This document shows, one piece after another, positions 21,237 to 31,502 of a stretch of DNA of 64,000 nucleotides. A program made the translations under genes and the position numbers. The notes below the pieces were generated by a model. It saw only the letters and a program-made list of their open reading frames with translations, was not told where the DNA came from and searched no databases. Every line of letters begins with the position of its first letter. Within the stretch, counting starts at the first letter, position 1. The DNA is taken from positions 8,060,001 through 8,124,000 of the forward strand of contig NC_134830.1 of assembly GCF_004210375.1 (NCBI RefSeq). Direction: 5' to 3'. Source of the stretch: Tachypleus tridentatus. Its lineage: Eukaryota; Arthropoda; Merostomata; Xiphosura; Limulidae.

Positions 21237-21997
21237 CTAGTTTAGGACAAATATACGTATACAGTATTTTTAAGTAATGACATGCAAGTCAAGATTCGCA
21301 ACATTTGGTTTAATTTTAATTATATGCTTTCTGTTATTTATTATTCTTGTTTACATTTTTAAGTATTATAATCTTTAACTTATTAATTTCGAATTTTACG
21401 TATTTTAATGTATGACATAAAACATAGTGCATTACGATTTATGTAATTTCATATCCGTAAGCCAACATTTAAAACTAACACTAGTTTCAGTTAGTGCTAG
21501 CGACGAGAAACACACAATTTCTTTTCTGATTAAATCATGGTGAATTATAACTAAAGTTATGTTTTCAATGGTAAAGTTATCATTTTTCTTTTGGTTGAAA
21601 ATGAGATTTTTAGAACAAAACGTACAAATCAGGATTAAAACTTTTCCAAACTTCAACTCAAGACAAGTAATGTGCAATTATCAGTATTAAAAATGGTGTT
21701 TTCTCGAATACGACATTCATACTCGAATTTAACAGTAACATCGAATAACACGAACTTAAGAAACTTTTCAAATCCTTGAAAATTTAATTTTCAAGTACTC
21801 CAGTTGTTTTTTCATTATTATTTTAAAACTGCAAAATAAAGTTTATTAAGTGGGATAAAAAACAATTAGTCAACATAATTTCCTTAAACACATTTTATTT
21901 TGTTTGTTTTATTGTTGTTATATTCGTCACTCTGTTTTAGTATTGTCACTCAATACAAATCAATTTTACAGAATTATAAGGTAAAATTTCCAAATAC
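21237..21997 (-). other. Alp: Alkaline phosphatase intron 7
   Basis: About 760 bases, AT-rich. No repeat or mobile element recognised. Confidence 0.8.
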
Positions 21998-22189
21998 CTA
22001 AAATTGGATTTCCTCGTTTAGGGTGACCACCAAAAGTAAACACGTGCGAATGATCTGAAGTCACAACAATTAAAGTGTCATCTTCTCTTGTCATCTCTAA
22101 CGCTTTATTTACAGCGCTCTCTAGTGCCAATGTGTCCGTGAGAGCTCGATAAGCATTGTTAAAGTGGTGGGCATGGTCTATTCGGCCAC
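21998..22189 (-). CDS. Alp: Alkaline phosphatase exon 7 (metal-site exon)
   Basis: 192 nt. The acceptor is TTACCAG|GT and the donor is TTAG|GTATTT. It encodes GRIDHAHHFNNAYRALTDT and later DDTLIVVTSDHSHVFTFGGH. With the VEG at the end of exon 6 it rebuilds EGGRIDHAHH (Asp and His zinc ligands plus the magnesium-site Glu), and SDHSH supplies the Asp and His of the second zinc site. All ligands are intact. Confidence 0.95.
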
Positions 22190-22463
22190 CTGGTAATAAA
22201 ATAGAACATTATTTTACTAGACATTATTTTTATGAACTTTGGTAGGTTTCGTGACTTAGTGCATAACAGTTTAATGTTATGTTACTTTAAATTATGAATT
22301 AGTTTATGAAAATAATTTAGCAAGCAAAAAAGTGGATAGTTATTTTATGTTGTATTCATAGCTTTGGAAATTAAATTTATTAATAGTTATTTTATATTGT
22401 ACGAGGTCTGTTCAAAAAATACGCGGACAGACGTCATAAAACAAAATGTACTGTATTTAGAAG

Positions 22464-22766
22464 TTACAGGTCTGGGACCCCTTCAAAGTACTCTCCTCCC
22501 CAACGCACACACTTATCCCAACGGTGTTTCCACTTGTTGAAACAGTCCTGGTACGTTTCTTTTGTAATGTCCTCCAGCTCCTTCGTCGCATTTGCCTTAA
22601 TCTCGGGAATCGTCTCAAATCTTCTTCCTTTCAAGGGTCTTTTGAGTTTGGGGAACAAGAAAAAATCGCAAGGAGCAAGGTCAGTTGAGTAGGGGGGGTG
22701 GGGAAGAACAGTGATCGAGTGTTTGGCAAAAAACTCACGAGTTCTGAGGGCTGAATTTCGCAGCAA
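22464..22766 (-). pseudogene. mariner transposase, C-terminal fragment
   Basis: Encodes the end of the catalytic domain (REFFAKHSITVLPHPPYST, DLAPCDFF) and the C-terminal tail to EYFEGVPDL, with a stop at 22464. The Asp of YSTDLAPCDFF is the third residue of the mariner DDD triad. Upstream it meets the N-terminal fragment out of frame at the deletion junction near 22750. Confidence 0.9.
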
Positions 22767-23112
22767 CGCGGTGCATCTTCAATTTTTCGGTCAAAATCTC
22801 GTAACAAGATCGAACTGATATCCCACACTCTTCAGCAAGCTCCCTGACAGTCAGACGTCGATTTGCCCGCACCAGGGTGTTGATTTTGTCGACGTGTGGG
22901 TCGTCAGTTGACGTGGAAGGACGTCCAGGACGCTCATCATCTTCAATGGACTGTCGACCATCCTTAAAACGTTCATGCCACTTGAAACATGCCGTACGCT
23001 TCATAGCAACATCACCATAAGCCGTGTTAAGCATAGTAAAAGTTTCAGTCGCAGATTTTCCAAGTTTAACACAAAATTTCACAGCAAGTCGTTGCTCCTT
23101 CAGGTCATTCAT
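22735..23112 (-). pseudogene. mariner transposase, N-terminal fragment
   Basis: Starts at MNDLKEQRLAVKFCVKLGKS, with a mariner-type first helix-turn-helix, then FKWHERFKDGRQSIEDDERP GRPST and a second helix-turn-helix to KLKMHRVAAKF, where the internal deletion begins. The DNA-binding half is intact, so a truncated terminal-repeat-binding protein is conceivable, but no promoter or transcript evidence exists. Confidence 0.88.
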
Positions 23113-24646
23113 TCTGAAATCCGCCAAACGAAAAAATCGCACTTCACTTAAAACCGCGTAGCTAATACACAAATGAAGATATCTGCAATCGGGAAATGGC
23201 GTCGTAATTCAGCTGATCTGTGCGAATCTAGCGACACCAAGCGGATTCCCCTGGAACCAACTGGAGCCGCGCAATTCAAACAGTCCGCGTATTTTTTGAA
23301 CAGCCCTCGTATTCATAGCTTTGGAAATTAAATTTATTAATAGTTATTTTATATTGTATTCGTAGCTTTGGAAATTAAATTTATTATTAGTTATTTTATA
23401 TGTTATCCATACCTTTGGAAATTAAATTTATTGATAGTTATTTTATATTGTATTCGTAGCTTTGGAAATTAAATTTATTAATAGTTATTTTATATTGTAT
23501 TCATAGCTTTGGAAATTAAATTTATTAATAGTTATTTTATATTGTATTCATAGCTTTGGAAATTAAATTTATTAATAGTTATTTTATATTGTATTCGTAG
23601 CTTTGGAAATTAAATTTATTAATAGTTATTTTATATTGTATTCGTACCTTTGGAAATTAAATTTAGTAATAGTTATTTTATATTGTATTCATAGCTTTGG
23701 AAATTAAATTTATTAATAGTTATTTTATATTGTATTCATAGCTTTGGAAATTAAATTTATTAATAGTTATTTTATATTGTATTCGTAGCTTTCGAAATTA
23801 AATTTATTAATAGTTATTTTATATTGTATTCGTACCTTTGGAAATTAAATTTATTAATAGTTATTTTATATTGTATTCATAGCTTTGGAAATTAAATTTA
23901 TTAATAGTTATTTTATATTGTATTCATAGCTTTGGAAATGAGTACACTGGCCTATTTAGGTAGAGGCTAGATCCAGGGCTCATGGTTTAATGAGGGCCCT
24001 TTGATAATTTTATTGTATCATCCATAAAATTACATGAGATGTAGGACTTACAAAAATTATTACTCCGAGCCCACACAACTTTAAATTCGCCACAGAATTA
24101 GTAAGCTATTCACGTAATAACCAGTGAAGAAATGTAATAATATTACATAATATTAAATTAGCTAAAGCCATATCATTAAAGTGTGAAAATCGAACACCTT
24201 TTACAAACAAAGATTATAAAAAAGTAAACTTACATAATAAGAGAGAGGAAAAAAGAGAAATACACCTTTTATCAAAAATAATTTTAAAAATATATGAAAA
24301 AGGATTAAAGTCGCCTTCGACTAACAAGAATCATAACACAACAGGTCAGTTTCCTTCTCCCAACAGGAAACTGAGGGCGTCTGTAAATTATTACATTAAC
24401 TGATGATGTAAGATAAACGACCGTAGTTAACAGTTTAATTGTGAACAATACATTAGGTTTGTCTATGGCCAATGGTGTTGGGGCTTGAATGATTTCCAGA
24501 GGATAACCGATCTCCGTACACGTACGTACCAGAATTTCCAAACAATGTCCTTAAAATATCTTCAGCTAAACTAATTTACTAGGTGTGGTTTCTATTATAT
24601 TCAAGTAACAAACTGACATCGTGTATAAAGCAAAGGCTAAGTTTAC

Positions 24647-24787
24647 CTTCTACTAACAGGAAAAACCCGTGAGGGTTCCTACGGAGTATTTCAATAGCTT
24701 TTTGTGTCATCTCAGCCAAGGAAGGTTCTCCACTAGGACTGCTGTCTCGGTCAGTTTCGTACGTCATGTGCGAGTAGTCAAACAAAC
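24647..24787 (-). CDS. Alp: Alkaline phosphatase exon 6
   Basis: 141 nt. The acceptor is CTTGCAG|GT and the donor is GAAG|GTAAAC; phase 1 at both ends. It encodes GLFDYSHMTYETDRD, then PSLAEMTQKAIEILRRNPHG and FFLLVEG. In the family the Glu of LLVEGG is a metal ligand, and the preceding helix packs against the active site. Confidence 0.95.
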
Positions 24788-25171
24788 CTGCAAGAAAACC
24801 AGAACCTGGCAGTTTAATGATAGTTTCACTTCAGTACCGGAATACTAAATAATAATTAAAAAATAGAAGATTCCAGTGGACGTTTGTATTTTTTTGTTTC
24901 ATCTCAGTTACAGAAGTTGGCTGCAAATTACGATCAACAATGTCTGTCTTGAGCCCTGCTTGTGCATTCTGAGATGTGAATGTCCACCCATTTCATTTTT
25001 TGTCGTCCTTTCGTTATCTTTCTTCCGCTTTTCCTTCTAGAATAATTTTTGCATCTTGTTGGACTTTATGTCCAATATGGCTTCATATTTCAGTTGAAGA
25101 AATTATTTTTTTATTTAATTGAACTACCCCTTACTTGATCTTTAGAAACTAATCAAATAAACAGAAATTAC
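24788..25171 (-). other. Alp: Alkaline phosphatase intron 5
   Basis: A short intron of 384 bases with no features. Confidence 0.85.
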
Positions 25172-25379
25172 CTAATAAGTAATCAATTTTCCCAGTATCA
25201 ACTACTTCAAAGTCCTCTTTCTTCCACACAAAACGATGTCGCAGTTCTCGCATCTCTTTGTCCTTAAGCCACTCTTCAATCAGGTTCCTACCGTCCCCAC
25301 GTCGTCCGACGTTAGCTGGACTTTCAGGATCTCGTATGCTTTGGGGCAGAAAATGACGACGTCCTCCACCAAGTATTAC
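25172..25379 (-). CDS. Alp: Alkaline phosphatase exon 5
   Basis: 208 nt. The acceptor is CTTCAG|GTA (phase 0) and the donor is TTAG|GTAATT (phase 1). It encodes VILGGGRRHFLPQSIRDPES, then GRNLIEEWLKDKEMRELRHR and a KIDYLLG end. The ILGGGRR and DYLLGLF signatures are the family-typical strand and loop between the metal-binding core segments. Confidence 0.95.
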
Positions 25380-25567
25380 CTGAAGAACAAACAGTGCAAG
25401 TTTAGATTGTTTCAAGAAACAATAGAGTAAAGAAATAACCCAAAATAGCAGCGTAACATGAAATTCGTTTAGGCAGGATTAAAATATCTTATTCTGTGAG
25501 CCTATTTTCTTTCTCGTTTCGAAAGTTATACTTTTGTGCCCAGCAATACCAATCGCAGAGCGCGTAT

Positions 25568-25837
25568 TTTGTTTTGAATTTCGCGCAAAGCTACTCGAGG
25601 ACTATCTGCGCTAGCCATCCCTAATTTAGCAGTGTAAGACTAGAGGGAAGGCAGCTAGTCATCACCACCCACCTCCAACTCTTGGGCTACTCTTTTACCA
25701 ACGAATAGTGGGATTGACCGTCACATTATAACGCCCCCACGGCTGAAACGGCAAGGATGTTTGGTGCGACCGGAATTCGAACCCGTGACCCTCGGATTAC
25801 GAGTCAAACGCCTTAACACGCTTGGCCATGCCGGCCC
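25568..25837 (-). mobile_element. SINE-1 with 11-bp target duplication
   Basis: Reverse full-length copy, flanked by AGAGCGCGTAT at 25557-25567 and 25840-25850 (two bases of slack at the right junction). Confidence 0.92.
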
Positions 25838-26175
25838 AGAGAGCGCGTATACTCGATTCGAGCTTATTACTCATCAGAATCTCTACCAGCCTACCCTCAA
25901 ATTAATCAAATACATCAGTTGAAAGGGTTTCACCTCCTGAGTCCACAACTGTGATTAGATCTTAAATCGGTCAAAGATGATGGAGCTGTGAACTAAAAGT
26001 TTGTATATGAAAAATCCACCGTATAAGCCGTTATACTGCAGCTAAAAAAAGACCTGAACCTGAAATGTAGATAACAGATTAACTTACAGTATCCGTTAAG
26101 AACTTCAGTTTTCCCGAACCTGAACTGTTAACAACAGAGGTTACTTGTATGTAGTATAAACTATACATCAATTCA

Positions 26176-26440
26176 AAGGCCAGGCGGTTAAGGAACTCGA
26201 CTCGTAATCCGAGGGTCGCGGGTTCGAATCCCCGTCACACCAAACATGTTCGTCTTATCAGCCGTGAGGGGTGTTATAATTTGACGGTCAATCCCACTAT
26301 TCTTTGGTAAATGAGTAGTTCAAGATTTGGAGGTGGGTGATGATGACTGTTTGCCTTCCCTCTAGTCTTACACTGCTAAATTAGGGACGGCTAGCACAGA
26401 CAGCCCTCGTGTAACTTTGCGCGAAATTCAAAACAAACCA
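26176..26440 (+). mobile_element. SINE-1, 5' shortened
   Basis: Begins AAAGGCCAGGCGGTTAAGGA and ends GCGAAATTCAAAACAAACC. Box B GGGTTCGAATCCCCG is intact. It lies only about 340 bases from the oppositely oriented copy at 25568, so the pair could fold back in the pre-mRNA. Confidence 0.92.
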
Positions 26441-26712
26441 AACTTGAATTCAAAACGACCTATTTTGATGGCGTTAGGCCAACATCATTAGTTATATTTA
26501 AACATATTCATTTATTTATTGTATAAAAATTATAGTTAATACATTTCACTCCCATAGCACGACTACAATAAGGTAAATAAAGGATGAATACGTATTATCA
26601 CTTATATCGTTTACAATTAGTGATGTCAAGAAAACCCACTTGTAGAGAAATATATATGCAAAAGCGGCTCGTTTGGGTTGAGAAAATATTTTACATAGAA
26701 GAGCGAACAACG

Positions 26713-26738
26713 TTTCGACCTTCTTCGGTCATCGTCAG
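26713..26738 (-). ncRNA. Hammerhead-like core, left arm
   Basis: Mirror copy, on the minus strand, of the motif described at 27378-27403: CTGACGA, a possible GACC/GGTC stem II, then GAAACG. Confidence 0.4.
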
Positions 26739-26961
26739 GTTCACAAAGAAAGTAAGAGGTAACTGACCGGAAGCTGACCACATGTTTGGAAGGGGTTGTG
26801 TAACTGACTGTCGGAATGTAAAGGGCGGTATTAAATGTTTGAATATATAATTTTATTTATTTTATTATATTAATATAGGTATAAAGGCATTCCGTTATAT
26901 TGGTTTATCAAACCAGGCACAAAACTGAAGTCTATACTATGTAAAAACTACACTGGCAAAC

Positions 26962-27246
26962 ACCACACCAACATTATTTATAAAATACAATGTGATAACT
27001 GCCACGACTTCTATATTGGAAAAACAAGTAGAAAAATGGAAACCAGATTCAAAGAACATAAAAAAGTCACCTTCACACGTCTTCGAACACTGCAAGTCAA
27101 AAAAACACAACATAACCATGGAAAACACTCAAATACTAAATAAAGAAACAAACATATACAAACGCAAAATTAAAGAAGCCTTACTTATACAACAACTTAA
27201 ACCCAAAATAAACCAATATAAAGGAACGCCTTTATACCTATATTAA
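26962..27246 (+). pseudogene. GIY-YIG endonuclease domain of Penelope-like element (frameshifted)
   Basis: One frame gives IIYKIQCDNCHDFYIGKTSR followed by KMETRFKEHKK: the GIY-type first motif, the YIG, and the conserved Arg of the second helix. After a run of A near 27058 the frame shifts by one base and continues SHVFEHCKSKKHN and later ETNIYKRKIKEALLIQQLKP, the conserved end of the domain, to a stop near 27246. The nicking endonuclease domain is thus nearly complete but interrupted by the frameshift. Confidence 0.85.
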
Positions 27247-27377
27247 TATAATAAAATAAATGAAATTATATATTCAAACATCTAATACCGCCCTCTACAT
27301 TCCGACACTCAGTTACACAACCCCTTCCAAACATGTGGTCAGCTTCCGGTCAGTTACCTCTTTCTTTCTTTGTGAAC

Positions 27378-27403
27378 CTGACGATGACCGAAGAAGGTCG
27401 AAA
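27378..27403 (+). ncRNA. Hammerhead-like core, right arm
   Basis: CTGACGA (27378-27384), an unpaired T, GACC-GAAGAA-GGTC as a 4-bp stem II with 6-base loop, then GAAA (27400-27403) and CG. The order matches the hammerhead core CUGANGA / stem II / GAAA, and hammerhead ribozymes are known in Penelope-like elements. The one unpaired base and the lack of an obvious stem III or cleavage triplet keep this a candidate only. Confidence 0.45.
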
Positions 27404-28011
27404 CGTTGTTCGCTCTTCTATGTAAAATATTTTCTCAACCCAAACGAGCCGTTTTTGCATATATATTTCTCGTTTATAATTATTGTTGAGGTTTTCAGTT
27501 TTAAGAAGTATAACAATTTATCCTAATTTTTACTTTTACAGTACAGCGGAGAAATAAATATTGTGTGAACGTTTGAATGTGGAAAGATCATTTAGTCACC
27601 GTTTTTTAGTTGTTACTTTGAAGACTAATTAGCCAATCATCAATCTGCAATTGTTACTTTGAGAATACATCAACCAGTTACAGGGCTGTGGTTAATTTAA
27701 GTTTATTTCAGCCAATCACAGGTCTGTAGTTGTAGTTGTTAATAAACTTATCCACTGACCAGGTTCATCATGTATCAGTTTCCAAGGTGATGTTATCTTT
27801 ACACCAAGTATGTTATAAGGTTATTTATTGGTTGGGTTAATTACCCATCATCTATTTTAAGAAGTACGCTCCACAAATAGAGAAATATAAAAGGTTAGTA
27901 CATCAGCGAAACTTATATAATGCGTGAAACTGGTTTATATATACTGGCTAGCTTCGTCTCAACCACTCCCTCTGGAATTTTTGCCAATTAGATTCTTATG
28001 AAGTATCCTAC

Positions 28012-28190
28012 ATTTATGTGGCGGCCAGGTTCATCTTCAACCAGTTGCCTGGCGATGTCTTTACACGTATTGCGGGCATCTTCTGGCATCTTATCATCAG
28101 ATTCCCAGTATCTGCTGGCGGAATGGGCGTACATGGCTGCTGGGGTGGCATGAGTTACCCTTGTTGTAGTGACCAGCCCAGTAGCTTTAC
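28012..28190 (-). CDS. Alp: Alkaline phosphatase exon 4
   Basis: 179 nt. The acceptor is CATGTAG|GT (phase 1) and the donor is AAT|GTAGGA (phase 0, slightly weak). It encodes [20 protein letters not shown] then [25 protein letters not shown] contains the His and Thr that bind magnesium in the family, and [15 protein letters not shown] is almost the family consensus. Confidence 0.95.
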
Positions 28191-28734
28191 CTACATGGAG
28201 ATGAAGTAGGACATTTTCAAATTTTAACAGAATCTAACTTTATTAACATAAAGTGGTTTTTCGCATTTAGCCATTGTCTTATTGTCATGTGACATTCAGA
28301 GGTTCATTTATAAAGGTAGTATTTATTAGTTTTTAATTTAGCAATGGTTTATGTAGTTATAGATTTTTCTCGTAAACCTAGACTGTGCTTTTTAGGGCAT
28401 AGTTGTCCATGATTTTGAATCGTAGGACAAGAAGAAACTCAGGAAAAATAATAAGTTAACAGGACCCTTTGACAATTCTTTGGGGATCTTTTATCACAGC
28501 AAATAGTTGGGGTTAGCTGTCACACCCACGGCCATAAAGTGTGGAATGCGTTTTTAGGGAAAGTACCGCAAAATACGGGTTCTTGAATTCAAAGGTATGG
28601 CATGGAAACCACGCCTGGACTAGTAGAATATTGAGTGTGATAGCTGTTAAGTAAAAAAAACAAACAACAAATTAAAACCAACACTATATTATGTTTATTG
28701 TACAATTATCTTTAGTTATTTGACACTATATCTT

Positions 28735-29535
28735 ACCCCCCGAAATCTAACGAAATATAAATCTATTTGGCCTGAGAACTGTAACAAAAACACGTTAACT
28801 GCTAATGCTTATTTTTAAACTTCTCTTAACTTGTTTATTGCGACTCGAAATCACAAATGAATAGCACTCGACTCGTAATCTGAGGGTCGCGGGTTCGAAT
28901 CCTCGTCATATCAAACATGCTAACCCTTTCATCCGTGGAGACGTTTAGTGGCGATCAATCCTACTATTCAATGGTAAAAGAGTAGCCGAAGAGTTGGCGG
29001 GGATGGTGATGAATAGCTATTTTACACTGCTAAATTAGGGACGGCTAACGCAGATAGCCCTCGGGTAGCTTTGCGTGAAATTAAAAAAAAAGACAAATAT
29101 AAGTGAATTAAAAAAAGAATATCTCATTTATATTTTTGTCTCCAATTGGTTACCGTTCAATAGTGTTTTCGTTCAGTGCGAGAATACATCACTTGAGTTG
29201 GAAGACAAAAAATATATATGAAATGCCATCTATATATATCCAGTATAATAATTTAAAACTTTCAATTTAAACATTCGAAAGTCGATGACATACTGGAAAA
29301 CTAATAGGCCTAAAACTTGTTATAAAAACAAATTAACTGCAAGTTCGTTTTTCAAATCTCTCTTATTCGATGCCATACTGGAAAACCAATAGGCCTGAAA
29401 CTTGTTATAAAAACTAATTAACTGCAGGTTCGTTTTTCAAATCTCTCTTATTCGATGACATACTAGAAAACTAATTGGTTTAGAACTTGTATAAAAAAAA
29501 TTAACTACAGGTTTGTTTTTCAAATCTCTCTTATT
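28735..29535. repeat. About 85-bp repeat, one isolated and three tandem units
   Basis: Three units at 29283-29535 begin GATG(A/C)CATACT and include AATAGGCCT...AACTTGTTATAAAAAC and TTTTTCAAATCTCTCTTA. A diverged fourth lies at 28735-28830 (TTTGGCCTGAGAACTG...CTTCTCTTA), separated by the SINE-1 at 28861 and other sequence. Confidence 0.75.
28861..29085 (+). mobile_element. SINE-1, 5'-truncated with internal deletion
   Basis: Starts at ATAGCACTCGACTCGTAATC and ends GCTTTGCGTGAAATTAAAAA. About 20 bases before TTTACACTGCTAAATTAGGG (the CCTTCCCTCTAGTC region) are lost. Confidence 0.9.
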
Positions 29536-29559
29536 TGCCTATTTCGCCACTTTTTGTCG

Positions 29560-29890
29560 ATTTTCATGTGATAAACAACAACAAAACATTAAGTAATCCA
29601 GATAACAATAACATTGAATTCCATATAATAAAACCAACAAAAAAAGACTGATGACAATGAAGTCTACTTTCATGTGATAAAAAAGCAACATACAAGATAG
29701 GTAACAATGACTTTGGTTTCCATGGGATAAAAAAGAAGAACAGATAAGAAAGATAACAACGACTTTTGTTTTCATGGAATAAAACCAAAGACAAGATAAA
29801 TAACAATCTTTTCGAATTTCATGTGTTAACAATCAATAACCGATACGTATAATGATGACGTCAAATTTCACGTGATAAAACCAACAAACA
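29560..29890. repeat. Diverged about 62-bp tandem repeat
   Basis: Five units share TTTCATGTGATAAAA...AAC and GATAACAATGAC-like ends. On the minus strand the array yields long open frames with repeated FHMKxxSLLSI-like peptides, a by-product of the repeat. Confidence 0.7.
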
Positions 29891-29894
29891 ATTT

Positions 29895-30020
29895 GTTGGT
29901 TTGTTTGGAATTATACACAAAGCTGTAAAATGGGTTATCTGTGCTTTGCCCACCAGGGGTGTTGAAACCCGGTTTCTAGCGTTGCAAGTCCGCATACATA
30001 CCGTTGTGCTAGTTGGCGGG
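29895..30020 (-). mobile_element. SINE-2, diverged
   Basis: Reverse copy recognised by CCAGGGGTGTTGAAACCCGG, TTCTAGCGTTGCAAGTCCG and TACATACCGTTGTGCTAG. It immediately precedes the decayed SINE-1 at 30050. Confidence 0.65.
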
Positions 30021-30049
30021 ATGGAGGTGAAAAAATGGCAAATCAAAGA

Positions 30050-30315
30050 TGTTGGCTTGATGGTTAGGGCACTCGACATTCTCAATATGTGAGTTGTGGG
30101 ATGAACCCCAGTCACCGAATAAGCTCGCCCTTTCAGCTATGGCGACGTTGTATTGGGATGGTAACCCCCACTATTTCACAGTAAAGAGTGTGCCAAGAGT
30201 CGGCGGTGAATGGTATTGACTCTGCCTTTCCTCTACTGCTATGATTTAAAAATTATGAACGGCCAGTGCAAATAGCCTTCGAGTAGCTTTGCGCGAAATT
30301 CGACAACCAAACCTC
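30050..30315 (+). mobile_element. SINE-1, strongly diverged
   Basis: Forward copy with GCTTGATGGTTAGGGCACTC, AAGCTCGCCCTTTCAGC and the tail GTAGCTTTGCGCGAAATTCG. Among the oldest copies in the window: the central GTCTTACACTGCTAAATTAG block reads CTGCTATGATTTAAAAATTA. Confidence 0.8.
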
Positions 30316-30457
30316 TTAAGTTTTTTTACGATTTTATATGCTATTTTCTTAGTTTTAATATTTATTTATTTATTTATACCGAAAATACTAACTTCATTTA
30401 CTGTTGAAGACCATAATAATCAACTACTTGTTCTCTGTGCAACATATTAAAGCTTAC

Positions 30458-30632
30458 CTTCTTGTTGTGTCCAGTCGGTTAAACAAGGGATCCTGGCGGT
30501 GATGCTAGATAAACAGTTTTCATAAAGGCCACTGTCATCCAGACCCAGTGTTTCGTAGCGACTTTTAACTCCACTCAGTAAAGCAGTGGCGCAAGCTCCC
30601 GAATCTCCCACTTGACTGTCGATGTTGTATGT
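30458..30632 (-). CDS. Alp: Alkaline phosphatase exon 3 (catalytic serine)
   Basis: 175 nt. The acceptor is ATACATAG|ACA (phase 0) and the donor is GAAG|GTAAGC (phase 1). It encodes TYNIDSQVGDSGACATALLS then GVKSRYETLGLD. The serine of GDSGACAT aligns with the phosphorylated nucleophile of the family, where the motif is usually DSA(G/C)TAT. The first alanine is a glycine here and the following T is an A, an unusual but plausible variant. The end contains YENCLSSITARIPCLTDW with two cysteines. Confidence 0.95.
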
Positions 30633-31502
30633 CTATGTATACAGAGAAGTTGAGATGAGGTGTAACATGCAACCAATGTACAGTGTTATAGCCCTTGTTG
30701 GTTTTTTTTTTAATGGATTAGCCCGTTTCTAGCTTTTGGTTAAATGCGTTTTTTTTTTATTGCAAGACCAACAGTTTTCGTGGGAATCTCGAATTATTGT
30801 AAATTGAAGACCATATAACCGAAATAAACACAATTAAAAATATAAAGGAATCATATTGAGTGACATAGCACCTCGACTATTTCTTTCTTTTTGTAATACA
30901 ACTTTAACAGCTTTTCTTTTCTCCTATTAACATAATTTAGATGGCGCGTATGTAGCGCAGAATCTGTGAATGGAGCAGGCTTCGCTTTTGTTCCTCAATA
31001 CAAGTCTTCTGTGTCCGTACAACCTAATAAGTGAGTTATTTGTATTTCGAGAAGCACTGTTTTAGAAGTTTTATTTATAGTCTAAACTACAGTCGTTTAT
31101 AAAACAAATGAAGTATCTTATGCTAATAAAAAACCTCCGTATCTTACCTTCAGTTTTTTTATTAAATAAAATTAAGCTCCTGGCTTCTAAATAATAGCAA
31201 TGCGTATTTTAAATTTTTCGACTGAAAAAGACAGTATCTGTGTGTCGTGAAAATACACTTTCTATGAATAATTTGATATACAAGTAATTATATTATTGGA
31301 GTCTTTAAAACTTACTGACACTAAGTTAGTCCAAACAGTTACGTGAAACAATGGAATATGTTCGATCAACTTAGTATCTTTATTGCAACAGTAATTATTT
31401 AAAAATAGGATTTCTAGAATAATAATGAAAAATCCTAATCGTAGATACCGACATCTGTAAGTAACCTGTGTTAGGCCTAACGCTACTTAAGCCTTTACTA
31501 AG

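Larger units (their letters stand above)
22402..23309 (-). mobile_element. Internally deleted mariner element, TA target duplication
   Basis: 908-bp element bounded by inverted repeats (left CGAGGTCTGTTCAAAAAATA, right end TATTTTTTGAACAGCCCTCG) and flanked by TA at 22400-22401 and 23310-23311. The minus strand keeps the N-terminal helix-turn-helix part of a mariner transposase, and 3' of it the C-terminal part around LPHPPYSTDLAPCDFFLFPK with the third catalytic Asp. The segment carrying the first two Asp residues is missing. The element is therefore non-autonomous and its reading frame is broken at the deletion. Confidence 0.95.
22346..23938. repeat. 47-bp minisatellite, about 15 units, interrupted by mariner
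   Basis: Unit TAGCTTTGGAAATTAAATTT followed by ATTAATAGTTATTTTATATT and GTATTCA. One unit stands left of the mariner (to 22401) and about fourteen right of it (from 23310). Units differ by only one or two bases, chiefly CATAG / CGTAG / CGTAC before CTTTGG. Confidence 0.95.
22190..24646 (-). other. Alp: Alkaline phosphatase intron 6
   Basis: Holds a 47-bp minisatellite split by a mariner remnant (22346-23938). Between 24300 and 24380 lies a short sequence resembling the end of exon 6. The remaining 23940-24300 is AT-rich without features. Confidence 0.8.
26645..27471 (+). mobile_element. Penelope-like element fragment with long inverted arms
   Basis: Two arms of 262 bases (26645-26906 and 27210-27471) are inverted copies of one another with few differences. 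The centre encodes the GIY-YIG endonuclease domain that ends the open reading frame of Penelope-like retroelements. The right arm is the natural 3' end of the coding strand, so the left arm is an inverted second copy of it. Such head-to-head or foldback ends are common in this retroelement class. The reverse transcriptase part is absent. Confidence 0.85.
25380..28011 (-). other. Alp: Alkaline phosphatase intron 4
   Basis: Contains two SINE-1 copies in opposite orientation (25568-25837 and 26176-26440) and the Penelope-like fragment at 26645-27471. The stretches 25860-26170 and 27475-28010 show nothing. Confidence 0.85.
28191..30457 (-). other. Alp: Alkaline phosphatase intron 3
   Basis: Contains the 85-bp and 62-bp tandem repeats, one forward SINE-1, one reversed SINE-2 and a decayed SINE-1, listed separately. 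28210-28730 holds no feature that I can see. Confidence 0.85.

Noticed and set aside
29539-29832. Membrane-protein-like frame with repeated Leu/Phe/Tyr stretches
   Set aside because: It is a direct translation of the diverged 62-bp tandem repeat.
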